Shown here in pieces: positions 5,393 through 5,873 of a stretch of 5,873 nt of DNA (its first letter is position 1; each line of letters opens with the position of its first letter). Source of the stretch: Gemmatimonadota bacterium (GTDB lineage Bacteria; Gemmatimonadota; Gemmatimonadetes; Longimicrobiales; Longimicrobiaceae); the NCBI GenBank assembly GCA_019240375.1, contig JAFAYN010000087.1, positions 1-5,873 on the forward strand. Reading direction: 5' to 3'. Below the pieces are notes generated by a model, which searched no databases, was not told the origin of the DNA, and saw only the letters and a list, made by a program, of their open reading frames with translations. A program made the position numbers and the translations under genes.

Positions 5393-5873
5393 GCCTGGTC
5401 CATGGATCGGGGCGTGGCGGTGCGCTTGCGGCGCGGCGCCCGTTTGCCGAGCAGGACGTCCACCCCGTCCCAGTCCTCGATCCCCCGCTCCTCCATCCAG
5501 TCGATGAAGTACAGGAGCACCTTGGCGGTGGCGACGGCGTCGTCCAGGGCGCGGTGGCGCGACTCGATCTCCAGCCCGAAGTACTCGGCCAGCCCGTCGA
5601 GCGAGCGGGAGGGGAGCTGCGGGAGGATCTTGCGCGCCAGCTTGACGGTGCAGAGCTGGCGCCCGGCGGGGAGCATCCCGGTGGCCCGCTCGATCTCGGC
5701 GCACATGAAGCGCCAGTCGAACGGGGCGTTGTGCGCGACGAAGATCCGCCCTTCCAGGAGCGGGACGATCCGGTCGGCCACCTGGTGGAAGCGGGGGGCG
5801 CCGCGCACCATGGCGTCGGTGATCCCCGTGAGCGAGGTGATCATGGAAGGGATCCGCCGGTCCGGGTTGACCA
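5389..5873 (-). CDS. DEDDh 3'-5' exonuclease (DnaQ/PolC-epsilon-like), N-terminus beyond the right edge
   Basis: The last 160 residues are present. They read in frame from the edge (VNPDRRIPS) into MITSLTGITDAMVRGAP, which is the region just after the first catalytic motif in DnaQ-like exonucleases. The DxE motif itself lies outside the window. Motif II is VAHNAPFDWRF (Asp43, counting from the Met at 5844) and motif III is HRALDDA (His97 and Asp102), so the DEDDh type is clear. These enzymes remove nucleotides from DNA (or RNA) 3' ends in proofreading or repair. The Met at 5844 is unlikely to be the true start, because the conserved strand before it continues in frame to the edge. The protein ends in a basic tail (KRAPRRKRTATPRS) that could contact nucleic acid. 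With no polymerase or helicase domain following, it is a stand-alone exonuclease or the end of a larger protein. Confidence 0.92.
   Translation of the reverse strand, partial: VNPDRRIPSMITSLTGITDAMVRGAPRFHQVADRIVPLLEGRIFVAHNAPFDWRFMCAEIERATGMLPAGRQLCTVKLARKILPQLPSRSLDGLAEYFGLEIESRHRALDDAVATAKVLLYFIDWMEERGIEDWDGVDVLLGKRAPRRKRTATPRSMDQA

Overview
The window is GC-rich DNA (roughly two thirds or more G+C by eye). Every gene I can support lies on the minus strand, so transcription runs from high to low coordinates. There is no rRNA, tRNA, transposase or CRISPR array. The gene set (thiolase, BioY, 3-hydroxyacyl-CoA dehydrogenase, acyl-CoA dehydrogenase) and the GC-rich codon use fit a free-living high-GC bacterium. 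Gemmatimonadota or a similar phylum would be my guess, but nothing in the window proves the taxon.

Layout in transcription order: (1) the C-terminal part of a DEDDh 3'-5' exonuclease, cut by the right edge (5873-5389). (2) A metallo-beta-lactamase-fold hydrolase whose ATG shares an ATGA overlap with the exonuclease stop (5392-4475). (3) After 38 nt, an acetyl-CoA acetyltransferase (thiolase) (4436-3213). (4) The biotin transporter S component BioY, joined by a TGATG overlap (3213-2635). (5) After 18 nt that contain half of a strong hairpin, a CPBP-family (Abi/CAAX) intramembrane protease (2616-1678). (6) A 123-residue, three-helix membrane protein of unknown function, joined by a GTGA overlap (1681-1310). 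(7) After 27 nt, a 3-hydroxybutyryl-CoA dehydrogenase (1282-431). (8) After a 204-nt non-coding gap with palindromes and an AT-rich leader, the first 75 codons of an acyl-CoA dehydrogenase, cut by the left edge (226-1).

The spacing from exonuclease to 3-hydroxybutyryl-CoA dehydrogenase (-4, 38, -1, 18, -4, 27 nt) looks like one operon, or two tightly packed ones. The metabolic core is short-chain acyl-CoA chemistry: thiolase, 3-hydroxyacyl-CoA dehydrogenase and acyl-CoA dehydrogenase are three of the four steps linking acetyl-CoA and butyryl-CoA (synthesis) or of beta-oxidation (degradation). The fourth, an enoyl-CoA hydratase, is not in the window. BioY in the middle suggests that biotin uptake is co-expressed with acyl-CoA metabolism, which needs biotin for acyl-CoA carboxylases.

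The most interesting non-coding signals are two. One is a perfect 13-bp hairpin whose loop carries the bioY stop codon and whose 3' arm carries the Shine-Dalgarno sequence of the next gene. The other is a set of three GTYCAGCGG half-sites (two in an 11-12 bp palindrome, one in a competing arrangement) in the gap ahead of the acyl-CoA dehydrogenase gene. I see no convincing evidence for a wholly new system; the best candidate for novelty is the small membrane protein paired with the CPBP protease.
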